This document shows positions 1 through 9,022 of a DNA stretch of 34,543 bases, one piece after another. The position numbers and the translations under genes are program-made. The notes below the pieces were generated by a model. It searched no databases. It was not told the origin of the DNA and worked only from the letters and a program-made list of their open reading frames with translations. Position 1 is the stretch's first letter, and every line of letters begins with the position of its first letter. This stretch comes from an uncultured Eubacteriales bacterium (GTDB lineage: Bacteria; Bacillota; Clostridia; Christensenellales; Aristaeellaceae): the NCBI GenBank assembly GCA_900317565.1, contig ONHI01000025.1:1-34543 (forward strand), written 5' to 3'.

Positions 1-372
1 GGCCTGTTCCAGGTGAACAGCCCGTTCATCGCCGCCATACTGACGATCGTCGGTTATTCCATCAACAACACGATCATCATCTTCGACCGCATCCGCGAGA
101 CCCGCGCGAAGCCCGGCTACACGCAGGTGGACCTGATGGACGTGGTGGAGGTCTCCGTGGGCAGCACCCTGTCCCGCACCATCAACACCACCCTGACCAC
201 GCTGTTCACACTGGTGTGCCTGTACATCTTCGGCGTGTCCTCCATCAAGGAGTTCGCGTTCCCGCTGCTGATCGGCATGCTGGCCGGTACCTACTCCTCC
301 GTGCTGCTGAGCGGTCAGATCTGGGCCATCTGGGACAAGAAGCTGGCGCAGAACAAGGCGAAGAAGGCCTAA
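1..372 (+). CDS. secF: Protein translocase subunit SecF, C-terminal part
   Basis: The reading frame is open from the first base of the window, so only the last 123 codons are present. SecF works with SecD as a proton-motive-force-driven membrane partner of the SecYEG channel and helps pull exported proteins through the membrane. The sequence shows the SecF signature GYSINNTIIIFDRIRE near the start, followed by the hydrophobic segments of the last membrane helices and a short lysine-rich cytoplasmic tail. A GTG at base 13 is internal, not a start. A separate SecF and a SecD-SecF fusion cannot be told apart because the upstream part is missing. The gene is followed at once by a terminator, so it ends its operon. 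Confidence 0.93.
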   Translation, partial: GLFQVNSPFIAAILTIVGYSINNTIIIFDRIRETRAKPGYTQVDLMDVVEVSVGSTLSRTINTTLTTLFTLVCLYIFGVSSIKEFAFPLLIGMLAGTYSSVLLSGQIWAIWDKKLAQNKAKKA

Positions 373-388
373 TCGAATACAACACCCT

Positions 389-428
389 GAATTAGGAATC
401 GACGCGAGCCGGTTCCTAATTCTTCTTT
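389..428 (+). terminator. Rho-independent terminator after secF
   Basis: A perfect 10-bp stem (GAATTAGGAA / TTCCTAATTC) with a 14-nt loop is followed by TTCTTT. It lies 17 nt after the secF stop and 28 nt before recJ, so it separates the export gene from recJ. Confidence 0.8.
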
Positions 429-455
429 ACAGAAAATGGACACAGTGAGGTATCT

Positions 456-2816
456 ATGCTCCGCTACACCCTCCGAAACCCCGCCGACGAGATCCCCTTT
501 CCCTGTCCCCCCGACATGCCCGAGGCGCTGCACCGGCTGCTGATCGGGCGGGGGATCGCCTCCGCCGAGGCGGCGCGGGCCTTCCTGGACCCCGGGGAGG
601 GGGACCTGCTGGACCCGCTGGCCCTGCACGGCATGGATCAGGCCGCGGCGCGGCTGCGGGCGGCGCTGGAGGCGGGCGAGGTCATATGCGTCTACGGCGA
701 CTATGACGTGGACGGCGTCTGCGCCTCGGCGATACTCTCCCGGACGCTGATGGCCCTGGGTGGCGACGCGCGGGTGTACCTGCCCTCCCGCCACAGCGAG
801 GGCTACGGCTTGAACGAGGGCGCGATACGGGAGATCGCGGGCTGGGCGCGGCTGCTGGTGACGGTGGACTGCGGCGTGACCAGCGTGGCGCTGGTGGCGC
901 TGGCGAGGGAACTGGGGCTGGACGTGATCGTCACGGACCACCACGAGCCCGCCGACGCGCTGCCCGACTGCCCGGTGGTCAATCCGCTGCTGGGGGGCTA
1001 TCCCTTCCCGTACCTGTGCGGCGCGGGGGTGGCCTGGAAGCTGGCCTGGGCGCTGGCGGGCCGGGACACTGCCATGAAGTGGGCGGACGTGGCCGCGCTG
1101 GCCACGGTGGCGGACGTGGTGTCCCTTACCGGGGAGAACCGGGCCATCGTGCGCCTGGGGCTGGACGCCATGAACGCTGCCCCCCGCACCGGCATCGCCG
1201 CGCTGATCGACGCGGCGGGGCTCTCCGGCAAGCGGATCACCGCCACCGCCATCGCCTTCCAGCTGGCCCCGCGGCTGAACGCGGGCGGGCGGCTGGGCTC
1301 CGCGGAGCGCTCCCTGAGGCTGGTCGTGGAGACCGATCCCGGCCGCGCCATGGCGGAGGCCGCCGAGCTGGAGGCTGAGAACAGCCGCCGCAAGGAAGTG
1401 GAGCAGCGCATACTGGCCGAGGCCGAGGCGCAGCTGTCGGACTTCGACTTCGCCGCCCACCGGGCGCTGGTGCTGGCCGGGACGGACTGGAACCCCGGGG
1501 TGATCGGGCTGGCCGCCTCCCGGCTGGTGGAGAAGTACAATTATCCGGTGGTGCTGCTGGCCGACCAGGGGGAGAAGCTCACCGGCTCCTGCCGCAGCAT
1601 CGAGGGCGTGGACATACACGCCGCGCTGACGGGCTGCGCCGGATGGCTGGAGAAGTTCGGCGGCCACAAGCAGGCGGCGGGGCTGACGCTGCTGCCGGAA
1701 AAGCTGGAGGGCTTCCGCGAGGCGCTGGACGCCTGGCTGTGGGCCAACGCCGACCCCATGGCCTATGTGCCCGCGCAGCAGTACGACGGCGAGCTGGACT
1801 TCGGGGCCGTCACCCCGGGCTTCATACAGGCGCTGGAGGCCATGCAGCCCACGGGCTTCGGCAATCCCGCGCCGCTGTTCCGGGCGTCCGCCGCGGTGGT
1901 GGAGGCCAGGGCCGTGGGGGCTGACGGCGCGCATCTGAAGCTGACGCTGGCCCAGGGCGGGCACCGGCTGGGGGGCATCGCCTTCCGGGAGGGCCATCGC
2001 GCGGGCGAGCTGTCCGGCGGCGTGGACGCGCTGTTCGTGCCCAAGCTGAACAGCTACATGGGCCGCACGGAGCCTCAATTGGAGGTGCGCGCGCTGGCGG
2101 ATGCGGACGTATTCGCGCGTCTGGCCGCAAAACTTCCCGATGAACCGGCCCTGCTATGCGAATTCTTAACAGAGATATTCTATAATAAAAAAATAGCCCC
2201 CTCCGGCGGCGACATCCCCGAAATCGATGTCGAAGCGCTGGCGGCATGGCTGACGGAGAGGCCCCAGGGCACGCTGGTCGTGACCTCGGACATCGCCTGC
2301 GCCGGACGGCTGCTGCGCCGGGCGGAGGCGTGCCCGCCGGATCTGTACTTCGGCAGGCTGCCCGACGATCCCCGGGCCTTCAACGCGATCTGCGTGTGCC
2401 CCGCGTCGGGGGACATTCCGAGGGGCTACCGCCGGCTGGTGCTGGCGGGCGTGCCCCGGGAATGGCTGGCCGGGAAGGCCGGCATCGATATCCGCCGCCT
2501 GCCGGACGATCCGGGCTGGCTGCGCCAGCTGCCGGACGTGGAGCAGATGCGCCAGGTCTACAGGGCGCTGATGCGGGTGCTTCGCCGCCCCGCCTGGTGC
2601 CGCACGCTGTGGCAGCTGTGCCGCATGACGGCGGAGGAGGCCGGGCTCTGCGAGGTCGCCGCGGCGGCGTCGCTGCTGGCCATGGCGGACATGGGCGTGT
2701 TCGACATGACCCTGGAGGGCGGGGGCGTTTTGCTCAGCCGCAGCCAGCGGGCGAAGGCCAGCCCGGAGGACAGCGCCGTGTGGCGCGCCATGCAGGGCTG
2801 GAAGAATGGGCTTTGA
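456..2816 (+). CDS. recJ: Single-stranded-DNA-specific 5'-3' exonuclease RecJ
   Basis: RecJ degrades single-stranded DNA 5' to 3' in recombinational repair and mismatch repair. The 786-residue protein carries the DHH phosphoesterase motifs that bind the two metal ions: DYDVD at residues 82-86, DCG at 138-140 and DHH at 161-163. The DHHA1 motif region with GGHKQAAG lies near residues 405-412, followed by the OB-like domain. The last ~190 residues form the extra C-terminal domain usual in Firmicutes RecJ. An AT-rich patch at 2165-2200 lies at the join between core and C-terminal domain. The ATG at 456 is preceded by GTGAGG. rel follows 30 nt later, the usual clostridial neighbour. Confidence 0.95.
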   Translation: MLRYTLRNPADEIPFPCPPDMPEALHRLLIGRGIASAEAARAFLDPGEGDLLDPLALHGMDQAAARLRAALEAGEVICVYGDYDVDGVCASAILSRTLMALGGDARVYLPSRHSEGYGLNEGAIREIAGWARLLVTVDCGVTSVALVALARELGLDVIVTDHHEPADALPDCPVVNPLLGGYPFPYLCGAGVAWKLAWALAGRDTAMKWADVAALATVADVVSLTGENRAIVRLGLDAMNAAPRTGIAALIDAAGLSGKRITATAIAFQLAPRLNAGGRLGSAERSLRLVVETDPGRAMAEAAELEAENSRRKEVEQRILAEAEAQLSDFDFAAHRALVLAGTDWNPGVIGLAASRLVEKYNYPVVLLADQGEKLTGSCRSIEGVDIHAALTGCAGWLEKFGGHKQAAGLTLLPEKLEGFREALDAWLWANADPMAYVPAQQYDGELDFGAVTPGFIQALEAMQPTGFGNPAPLFRASAAVVEARAVGADGAHLKLTLAQGGHRLGGIAFREGHRAGELSGGVDALFVPKLNSYMGRTEPQLEVRALADADVFARLAAKLPDEPALLCEFLTEIFYNKKIAPSGGDIPEIDVEALAAWLTERPQGTLVVTSDIACAGRLLRRAEACPPDLYFGRLPDDPRAFNAICVCPASGDIPRGYRRLVLAGVPREWLAGKAGIDIRRLPDDPGWLRQLPDVEQMRQVYRALMRVLRRPAWCRTLWQLCRMTAEEAGLCEVAAAASLLAMADMGVFDMTLEGGGVLLSRSQRAKASPEDSAVWRAMQGWKNGL

Positions 2817-2846
2817 CCGGTTATCATCAAGCGAGGAGGAGCAGCG

Positions 2847-5045
2847 ATGTCTGAAAACACTGTGCGTCCCTATATCGGCCCGGAAGAGCTGATCGCGCGC
2901 ATCCGGAAATACCATCCGGACGACGACATGGACCTGGTGCAGCGGGCATATGAGTTCGCCGAGAGGGCGCACGCCAACCAGGTGCGCAAGTCCGGCGATC
3001 CCTATTTCAGCCATCCCTGCGCCGTGGCGGTCATACTCACCGACCTGATGCTGGACGCCACCACCATCGCGGCGGGGCTGCTCCACGACTGCGTGGAGGA
3101 CGTGGAGGGCTGCACGCTGGACGTGATGCGCGAGCAGTTCGGCGAGGAGGTCGCCCTGCTGGTGGACGGCGTCACCAAGCTGAGCCAGCTCAACTTCGCC
3201 AACCGGGAGGAGGCCCAGGCCGAGACCCTGCGCAAGATGTTCCTGGCCATGGCCAAGGACATCCGGGTGGTGCTGATCAAGCTGGCCGACCGGCTGCACA
3301 ACATGCGCACCCTGAAATACCAAAAGCCCGAGCGCCAGGTGCCCATCGCCCGGGAGACGCTGGACATCTACGCGCCGCTGGCCCACCGGCTGGGCGTATA
3401 CACCGTCAAGTGGGAGCTGGAGGACCTGTCCCTGCGCTACATCGACCCCGAGGGCTATTACGAGCTGGTGCGCCTGGTGGGCATGAAGCGGGAGGAGCGC
3501 GAGCAGCTGATCGCCCAGGTGACCCAGGAATTGAAGGCCCGGCTCAGCGAGGCGGGCATCAAGTGCGAGATCGACGGCAGGCCGAAGCACTTCTATTCCA
3601 TCTACAAGAAGATGAAGACCCAGAACAAGGCCTTCGACCAGATCATGGACCTGATCGCCGTGCGCGTGCTGGTGAACACCAAGCAGGACTGCTATTTCGC
3701 GCTGGGCATCGTGCACACCATCTGGCCCCAGGTGCCGGGCCGGTTCAAGGACTACATCTCCATGCCCAAGGCCAACATGTATCAGTCGCTGCACACCACC
3801 GTGGTGAACCAGGGCCGTCCCTTCGAGGTGCAGATCCGCACCTTCGAAATGCACCGCACCGCCGAATACGGCATCGCGGCCCACTGGCGCTACAAGGAGG
3901 GCAAGGCCGCCGACGAGCTGGACACCAAGCTCAGCTGGCTGCGGCGCATACTGGACTGGCAGTCCGACGCCAAGGACCCCGGCGATTTCAGCGAGCTGTT
4001 GAAGTTCGACCTGTTCGCCGACGAGGTGTTCGTGTTCACGCCCAGGGGCGACGTGGTGTCGCTGCCCCGGGGCGCGACGCCGCTGGACTTCGCCTATCGC
4101 ATCCACTCCGCCGTGGGCAACCGCTGCATCGGCGCGAAGGTGAACGGGCGCATCGTGCCGCTGGCCCACCAGCTGCAGACCGGCGATTTCGTGGAGGTCA
4201 TGACCTCCTCGTCCTCCCACGGCCCCAGCCGCGACTGGCTGAACATCGTCAAGACCAGCGAGGCCAAGGCCAAGATAAGGGCCTGGCTGAAGAAGGAGCA
4301 GCGGGAGGAGAACATACTCCACGGCCGGGAGCTGCTGGAGCGCGAGGCCAAGCGCCTGGGCTACAGCATGTCCCAGCTGTCAAAGCCGGAGCTGGTGGAG
4401 ACGCTGTACAAGCGCTATTCCGTGCAGAGCTATGACGACGTGTGCGCCATGGTGGGCTTCGGCGGGCTGAGCACCGTGCAGGTGCTGAACCGGCTGGTGG
4501 ACGAATACAAGAAGACCCAGAAGCCGGAGGACGTCGCCCCGCCGCTGCCCGAGCAAAGGCCCGAGGAGCCGCCGCGCCGCCAGGCCACCAGCAGCTCCAA
4601 TGGCGTGATCGTCAAGGGCGAGAGCGGCATGCTGGTGCGCTTCGCCAAGTGCTGCTCCCCGCTGCCCGGGGACAAGATCATCGGCTATATCACCCGCGGG
4701 CGCGGCGTCTCGGTGCATCGCGCCGACTGCGTCAGCCTGAAGGACCCCAGCGTGGAGCAGGACCGGCTGATCGAGGTGGAATGGGAGGACAAGGATTCCT
4801 CCGGCACCTACGAGGCCGAGGTGCGCATCATCTGCTACAACCGCACCGGCCTGCTGGCGGAGCTTTCGGTGCTGTTTGCCTCGATGGAGGTGCCCGTCAG
4901 CGCCATCTCCGCCCACACCCTCAAGGACAATACCTTCATATTCCACGTGTCCCTGATCATCAAGTCCACCCAGCAGCTGGCCAAGATCATACGCGAGCTG
5001 AACAAGTGGCCGGACATCATCGAGGTCAGCAGGATGAACGGATAG
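2847..5045 (+). CDS. relA: Bifunctional (p)ppGpp synthetase/hydrolase (Rel)
   Basis: This long RelA/SpoT homolog makes and degrades the stringent-response alarmone (p)ppGpp. The 732 residues show an HD hydrolase domain with H42, H56, H80-D81 and E84-D85 all present, so hydrolysis should be active. A synthetase domain follows, with RFKDYI, YQSLHT, FEVQIRT and EYGIAAHW around residues 300-350. Then come a TGS domain (about 390-450), a zinc-finger-like region with [10 protein letters not shown] (about 600) and a C-terminal ACT domain (about 655-730). The start ATG has a strong GAGGAGGAG site. As in many Firmicutes it is probably the only long RSH enzyme of the cell; that is inference. dtd follows after 11 nt. 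Confidence 0.96.
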   Translation: MSENTVRPYIGPEELIARIRKYHPDDDMDLVQRAYEFAERAHANQVRKSGDPYFSHPCAVAVILTDLMLDATTIAAGLLHDCVEDVEGCTLDVMREQFGEEVALLVDGVTKLSQLNFANREEAQAETLRKMFLAMAKDIRVVLIKLADRLHNMRTLKYQKPERQVPIARETLDIYAPLAHRLGVYTVKWELEDLSLRYIDPEGYYELVRLVGMKREEREQLIAQVTQELKARLSEAGIKCEIDGRPKHFYSIYKKMKTQNKAFDQIMDLIAVRVLVNTKQDCYFALGIVHTIWPQVPGRFKDYISMPKANMYQSLHTTVVNQGRPFEVQIRTFEMHRTAEYGIAAHWRYKEGKAADELDTKLSWLRRILDWQSDAKDPGDFSELLKFDLFADEVFVFTPRGDVVSLPRGATPLDFAYRIHSAVGNRCIGAKVNGRIVPLAHQLQTGDFVEVMTSSSSHGPSRDWLNIVKTSEAKAKIRAWLKKEQREENILHGRELLEREAKRLGYSMSQLSKPELVETLYKRYSVQSYDDVCAMVGFGGLSTVQVLNRLVDEYKKTQKPEDVAPPLPEQRPEEPPRRQATSSSNGVIVKGESGMLVRFAKCCSPLPGDKIIGYITRGRGVSVHRADCVSLKDPSVEQDRLIEVEWEDKDSSGTYEAEVRIICYNRTGLLAELSVLFASMEVPVSAISAHTLKDNTFIFHVSLIIKSTQQLAKIIRELNKWPDIIEVSRMNG

Positions 5046-5056
5046 GAGGAAATAGA

Positions 5057-5506
5057 ATGCGCTGCGTAATCCAAAAGGTCACCCACGCGAAGGTGGAGGT
5101 CGGCGGGGAGCTGGTCGGCAGCATCGAGGCCGGCTTCATGGTGCTGCTGGGGGCCCAGGAGGGCGACACCGAGGCCGACGCCAGATACTGCGCCGAGAAG
5201 ATCGCGGGGCTGCGGGTGTTCGAGGACGAGAACGACAAGATGAACCTGTCCCTGAAGGACGTGGGCGGCTCGGTGCTGCTGGTCAGCCAGTTCACGCTGC
5301 TGGCCGACGCCCGCCACGGCCGCAGGCCCGACTTCATACAGGCCGCCCGGCCCGAGGTGGCGGAGCCGCTTTGCGAGCGGGTCAAGGCCATGATCGAGGA
5401 AAAGGGCATACCGGTGCAGACCGGCCGCTTCCGCACCCACATGCAGGTCAGCCTGCTCAACGACGGCCCGGTGACCATATTGCTGGACAGCAGGAAGAAT
5501 TTTTGA
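5057..5506 (+). CDS. dtd: D-aminoacyl-tRNA deacylase (Dtd)
   Basis: Dtd hydrolyses D-amino acids (and glycine mischarged on tRNA-Ala) from tRNA, a cytoplasmic proofreading step. The 149-residue protein starts MRCVIQKV and has the two family motifs: SQFTLLAD in the middle and the Gly-cisPro motif NDGPVTI near the C-terminus. Length matches the family (about 145-150). The start is fixed by ATAGGAGGAAATAGA just upstream, 11 nt after rel; the open frame extends much further upstream, but only as an out-of-frame shadow of rel. Adjacency of rel and dtd is common in Firmicutes. Confidence 0.95.
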   Translation: MRCVIQKVTHAKVEVGGELVGSIEAGFMVLLGAQEGDTEADARYCAEKIAGLRVFEDENDKMNLSLKDVGGSVLLVSQFTLLADARHGRRPDFIQAARPEVAEPLCERVKAMIEEKGIPVQTGRFRTHMQVSLLNDGPVTILLDSRKNF

Positions 5507-5527
5507 TCCCATCCCGGAGGTGCTGAT

Positions 5528-6148
5528 ATGGGCATCCAAATCACCCCCGTTCTCTGCGGCATGATCCAGGAGAACGCCTACATCGTCGCCGCCCCGGGGC
5601 GGGGCGACTGCGTGGTCGTGGACCCGGGGGACGAATATCCCAAGCTGAAGCGGGCCGTGGGGAACAGGCGCGTGGGCGCGATACTGCTGACCCACGGCCA
5701 TTTCGACCACATCCGCGCGGCGGGCGAGATGGCCGCGGATTTCGGCGCGCCGGTGTACGCCGCCGCCGGGGACATGGAGATGCTGAACGACGCCAATCTG
5801 AACGGCTATGCCGGGCTGATGGGCGTTACGGAGATGGACGGCCCGGAGATCGCCGCCGAGCCCTTCGGGGAGCGGCTGGCCGTTTGCGGGCTGGACTTTG
5901 CAATCATTCCCACGCCGGGCCACTCAAAGGGCTCCGTCTGCCTGTACCTGGAGGACGAGGGCGCGCTGTTCAGCGGCGACACGCTGTTCTGCTGCGGCTA
6001 CGGCAGGCTGGACCTGCACGGCGGCAGCCCCGCGGACATGGCGCGCTCGCTGAAGGCGCTGTTCGCGCTGCCCGGCGGGGTGCGGGTGTATCCCGGTCAC
6101 GGCGGGGCGACCACCATCGGCGAGGAAAGGGCGCGGTACAGCTTATGA
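5528..6148 (+). CDS. MBL-fold metallo-hydrolase (glyoxalase II-like)
   Basis: This is a metallo-beta-lactamase-fold hydrolase with the di-metal motif THGHFDH (H56, H58, D60, H61), the TPGHSKGS motif (residues about 130-138), SGDTLF and the last metal-binding PGHGG. At 206 residues it fits the short glyoxalase-II-like proteins found next to dtd and hemZ in clostridia. The substrate is not known. A GGAGG site sits 6-7 nt before the ATG. The stop overlaps the hemZ start (ATGA), so the two genes are probably translationally coupled. Confidence 0.88.
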   Translation: MGIQITPVLCGMIQENAYIVAAPGRGDCVVVDPGDEYPKLKRAVGNRRVGAILLTHGHFDHIRAAGEMAADFGAPVYAAAGDMEMLNDANLNGYAGLMGVTEMDGPEIAAEPFGERLAVCGLDFAIIPTPGHSKGSVCLYLEDEGALFSGDTLFCCGYGRLDLHGGSPADMARSLKALFALPGGVRVYPGHGGATTIGEERARYSL

Positions 6149-7617
6149 TCTACCTTCGCACTGACGCGCCGCAGTTCTTCTCCGATTTAGGCGACGTGCT
6201 GCGGCTGTTTTACGGGGACGTGCAGATCGCCCTGGCCGAGCCGGGGCAGGCGCTCGCGCCGGAAGACAGGCTGTTCGAGCACCGCTTCACCGACGCGGAC
6301 GGCAAGTGGACCGACCTGTGGCGCTGCGAGAGCCAGTCGGCGGAGCTGTCCCAGCCCGCCTTCGCCGGTACGCCGGTGGAGGTCAAGCGCGCGCGCAAGC
6401 GCCAGGTGAAGCTGGCGCTGTACAACCTGGTCAAGCGACTGACGGGCATGACGCTGCCCTGGGGCAGCCTCACCGGCATACGGCCCACGCGGCTGTTGCA
6501 GGAGGCGCTGGAGGCGGGCATGACGCCGGAGCAGGCCGTGCGGCACATGACCGAGGCCTTCGACGTGGCCCCGGACCGGGCGGTGCTGCTGGGCGACATC
6601 GCCGAAATGCAGCGGGGCATCCGCGAGGCCGCGCCGGGCCAGTTCGACCTGTACATCGGCATCCCCTTCTGCAGGACCCGCTGCTCCTATTGCTCCTTCT
6701 CCTCCGGGGAGATCGGCGACGGGCGGCAGGTCGAGCCCTACGTGGCGGCGCTGCTGCGGGAGATCGCGCTGTGCCGCGATCTGATGGCCGAGGCGGGCAT
6801 GACGCTGCGGGCGGGCTACGTCGGCGGCGGCACGCCCACGGCCATACCCTGCGCCGACCTGGAGCGCATACTGGCCGCGGCCCAGGAGGCCTTCCCGGGC
6901 GCGGTGGAGTGGACCGTGGAGGCGGGCAGGCCGGACACCATCGACGAGGAGAAGCTGCGCATGCTCCGGGACAGGGGCGTGGGGCGGATCTCCGTCAACC
7001 CCCAGACCTTCTCCGACGAGACGCTGCGCCGCATCGGCAGGGCGCACACAGGCGCGGATACCATAGCCGCCTATGCGCTGGCCCGGTCGCTGGGCTTTGA
7101 CGACATCAACATGGACATCATCGCCGCCCTGCCCGGGGAGGGCGTGGCGGATTTCGCCCACACGCTGGAGGTGGTGCGCGCGCTCGCGCCGGACAGCGTG
7201 ACGGTGCACTCCCTGGCCATCAAGCGCTCCAGCCGGCTGCACGAGCAGCTGACCGTCGCCGGCGGCCACACCCAGGTCACCCGGGACGACGCGGCCCAGA
7301 TGATCGCCATGGCCCGGGAGCAGCTCATGGCGGACGGCTGGCGGCCCTATTACCTGTACCGGCAAAAGTACATGGCCGGGAACCTGGAGAACGTGGGCTA
7401 CGCCAGGCCCGGCAAGGCCTGCCTCTACAACATCGGCAACATGGAGGAGACCGTGAGCGTGCTGGCCCTCGGTGCGGGCGCGATCACGAAGTGGCTGTTC
7501 GACCGCGCGCTGCGCATCGAGCGCGCCCCCAATGTGCGCAACATCGAGGAGTACATCCGGCGCGTGGACGAGATGGTGCAGAGGAAGAGAGAAGTTATTT
7601 TAGGGATTAGGGATTAG
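6145..7617 (+). CDS. hemZ: Radical-SAM coproporphyrinogen dehydrogenase-like protein HemZ
   Basis: HemZ is a HemN-like radical-SAM protein named for oxygen-independent coproporphyrinogen III oxidation; its true substrate in clostridia is uncertain. The ATG at 6145 overlaps the previous stop; the open frame extends upstream only by chance. Of 490 residues, the N-terminal part has the family motif PWGSLTGIRPTRLL (about 105-120), and the radical-SAM cluster cysteines are C176, C180 and C183 (CxxxCxxC). YVGGGTPT and INMDIIAALPGE follow. The last codons (ILGIRD-stop) are written by a heptamer repeat array whose second unit supplies the TAG, so the original C-terminus may have been altered by a few residues. 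Confidence 0.9.
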   Translation: MIYLRTDAPQFFSDLGDVLRLFYGDVQIALAEPGQALAPEDRLFEHRFTDADGKWTDLWRCESQSAELSQPAFAGTPVEVKRARKRQVKLALYNLVKRLTGMTLPWGSLTGIRPTRLLQEALEAGMTPEQAVRHMTEAFDVAPDRAVLLGDIAEMQRGIREAAPGQFDLYIGIPFCRTRCSYCSFSSGEIGDGRQVEPYVAALLREIALCRDLMAEAGMTLRAGYVGGGTPTAIPCADLERILAAAQEAFPGAVEWTVEAGRPDTIDEEKLRMLRDRGVGRISVNPQTFSDETLRRIGRAHTGADTIAAYALARSLGFDDINMDIIAALPGEGVADFAHTLEVVRALAPDSVTVHSLAIKRSSRLHEQLTVAGGHTQVTRDDAAQMIAMAREQLMADGWRPYYLYRQKYMAGNLENVGYARPGKACLYNIGNMEETVSVLALGAGAITKWLFDRALRIERAPNVRNIEEYIRRVDEMVQRKREVILGIRD

Positions 7618-7665
7618 GGATTAGGGATTAGGGATTAGGCATTAGGCATTAGGCATTAGGGAAAC
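7603..7665 (+). repeat. Heptamer array 1 (GGGATTA x5, GGCATTA x3)
   Basis: Five perfect GGGATTA units followed by three perfect GGCATTA units and a decayed unit, phase kept throughout. The hemZ stop codon lies inside unit 2. The G-rich strand is the coding strand of hemZ. Confidence 0.95.
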
Positions 7666-7679
7666 CGGGGACTGGGGAT

Positions 7680-7698
7680 GCGGCGGAAGCGCCGCTTT
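7680..7698 (+). terminator. Possible weak terminator after hemZ
   Basis: A 6-bp all-GC stem (GCGGCG / CGCCGC) with a GAAG loop is followed by only TTT. It lies between heptamer array 1 and a two-hairpin repeat. The short T-tract makes it a weak candidate. Confidence 0.35.
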
Positions 7699-7716
7699 CC
7701 GGCAGGGGCGACTGAG

Positions 7717-7766
7717 CCTTCCCCTTCAGGGGAAGGTGGCCAAGCGAAGCGAAGCCGGAAGAGGTC
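7717..7766 (+). repeat. Two-hairpin dispersed element, copy 1
   Basis: The first hairpin is CCTTCCCCT-TC-AGGGGAAGG, then TGGC, a small GCGAAGC-rich stem and the conserved end CGGAAGAGGTC. Three further clear copies occur at 8742, 13405 and 20881. It sits just upstream of the first cyclophilin gene. Confidence 0.85.
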
Positions 7767-7808
7767 GCCGCCCGGTCCCGGATAATGATTCACCGAGGCG
7801 ATTTGAAC

Positions 7809-8480
7809 ATGGCAAAGCGTAGGACGGGCGGTTTTTTCAGCGACAAGCGGCGCGTCATCGCGGCGGCCGTCATCGGCGCGCTGCTGTTGGGCGTGGGGCT
7901 GATACTGCTGCTGAAGCTGACCGAGCCCAAGCAACCGGAGGAGCCGAAGCCCAACCCGGTGGCCACCATCACCATGCAGGACGGCGGCCAGATGCGCTTT
8001 ACGCTGTTTCCCGAACAGGCCCCCAACACCGTGAACAACTTCATCCACCTGGCGAACCGGGGCTTTTACGACGGCCTGCAGTTCTATCGCATCGTGGCGG
8101 GCGTGTTCATACAGGGCGGCGATCCCAACAACGACGGCACCGGCGACCCCGGCTACGCCATCAAGGGGGAATTCTCCGAAAACGGCGTGGAGAACAGCAT
8201 CTCCCACATGCGCGGGGCCATATCGATGGCGCGGCAGAGCGGCTTCGATACCGCGGGCAGCCAGTTCTTCATCATGCAGGGCAGCTATCCCGAGTACGAC
8301 GGGCGCTATGCCGCCTTCGGCACCATCGCCGACGAGCAGAGCCTCGCCGTGCTGGACGCCATCGCCTCCCAGCCCACCGACAGCACCTACCTGCCCCTCA
8401 CCCGCCAGGTCATCGCCTCCGTCCGCGTCGAGACCTTCGACGTGGAGTACGACGACCCGGTGACGATGGAGAGGAAGTAA
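7809..8480 (+). CDS. Membrane-anchored cyclophilin-type peptidyl-prolyl isomerase
   Basis: Cyclophilins catalyse cis-trans isomerisation of prolyl bonds during folding. This 223-residue protein has a basic N-terminus, one uncleaved-looking membrane helix (about residues 15-37), a proline-rich linker and then the cyclophilin domain. Family features include FYRIV with the catalytic Arg, FIQGGDP, GSQFFIM and the closing FGTI segment. It should face the outside of the membrane and act on exported proteins (inference). ATG 7809 is preferred over an in-frame ATG 24 nt upstream because GAGGCG lies 8 nt before it. The stop codon is directly followed by the largest heptamer array. Confidence 0.9.
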   Translation: MAKRRTGGFFSDKRRVIAAAVIGALLLGVGLILLLKLTEPKQPEEPKPNPVATITMQDGGQMRFTLFPEQAPNTVNNFIHLANRGFYDGLQFYRIVAGVFIQGGDPNNDGTGDPGYAIKGEFSENGVENSISHMRGAISMARQSGFDTAGSQFFIMQGSYPEYDGRYAAFGTIADEQSLAVLDAIASQPTDSTYLPLTRQVIASVRVETFDVEYDDPVTMERK

Positions 8481-8713
8481 GGCATCAGGCATCAGGCAGT
8501 AGGCATTAGGGGGACCAGGGATTAGGGATTAGGGACTAGGGATTAGGGACTAGGGACTAGGGATTAGGGACTAGGGATTAGGGACTAGGGACTAGGGATT
8601 AGGGACCAGGGATTAGGGACCAGGGATTAGGGACCAGGGATTAGGGACCAGGGATTAGGGACTAGGGACTAGGGACTAGGGATTAGGGACCAGGAACCAG
8701 GAACCAGGAACCA
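8481..8713 (+). repeat. Heptamer array 2, 33 units
   Basis: It starts on the base after the cyclophilin stop codon with GGCATCA x2, GGCAGTA and GGCATTA. A 2-nt slip (GG) follows, then 29 units kept in perfect 7-nt phase from 8511 to 8713. Those 29 are GGGATTA, GGGACTA and GGGACCA in mixed order, ending with three GGAACCA. Units 13-21 alternate strictly GGGATTA/GGGACCA, showing a 14-nt higher-order repeat. G-runs every 7 nt on the coding strand could form quadruplexes. Confidence 0.95.
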
Positions 8714-8741
8714 GAAGAACGGTGGCGCAGGAGTAGCACAG

Positions 8742-8784
8742 CCTTCCCCTTTGGGGAAGGTGGCACGAAGTGCCGGAAGAGGTC
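8742..8784 (+). repeat. Two-hairpin dispersed element, copy 2
   Basis: CCTTCCCCT-TT-GGGGAAGG hairpin, then TGGCACGAAGTGC (a short hairpin) and CGGAAGAGGTC. It follows heptamer array 2 by 28 nt. The rest of 8785-9022, up to the next gene, holds only the probable inverted copy and no supported gene. Confidence 0.85.
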
Positions 8785-8842
8785 CCTGTTCATATCGACT
8801 TGCGCCTCAGACCTGATAAGAGCGCCCGAGGCATCGATCGGG

Positions 8843-8938
8843 GACCTCTTTCGTCTTCCGACAAAATTCCAAGCAATTTCGCCGGGATCCACCTGACGCT
8901 CGTATTACTCGCCAGGCCTTCGATCCCCAAGGGGAAGA
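8843..8938 (-). repeat. Probable degenerate inverted copy of the two-hairpin element
   Basis: Read on the minus strand the segment begins CTTCCCCTTGGGGA, carries AGGTGGATC in the middle and ends CGGAAGACGAAAGAGGTC. These are the same landmarks, in the same order, as the forward copies, but with two insertions. With copy 2 it makes an inverted pair around about 60 bp. Confidence 0.5.
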
Positions 8939-9022
8939 CAAAGCCGCGCGACAGCCGGTAACTTCAACTCCACTCTCCCCTCTCAATAAAGGCTCTCCAC
9001 ACTCAACAAAGGGGAAATACTG

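Noticed and set aside
369-2078. Long minus-strand open frame opposite recJ
   Set aside because: High GC leaves few stop codons on the opposite strand; the product is low-complexity (Gly, Arg, Gln, His-rich) with no motif, and recJ is certain.
7603-7665. Telomere-like (TTAGGG) repeat
   Set aside because: The period is 7, not 6, and the array is internal to a bacterial gene cluster; the resemblance is superficial.
8481-8713. CRISPR array
   Set aside because: Units are 7 nt with no spacers of CRISPR size and no cas gene in the window; it is a tandem microsatellite-like array.
8770-8961. 63-codon open frame in the intergenic region
   Set aside because: It lies over the two-hairpin repeats, lacks a ribosome binding site and matches nothing.
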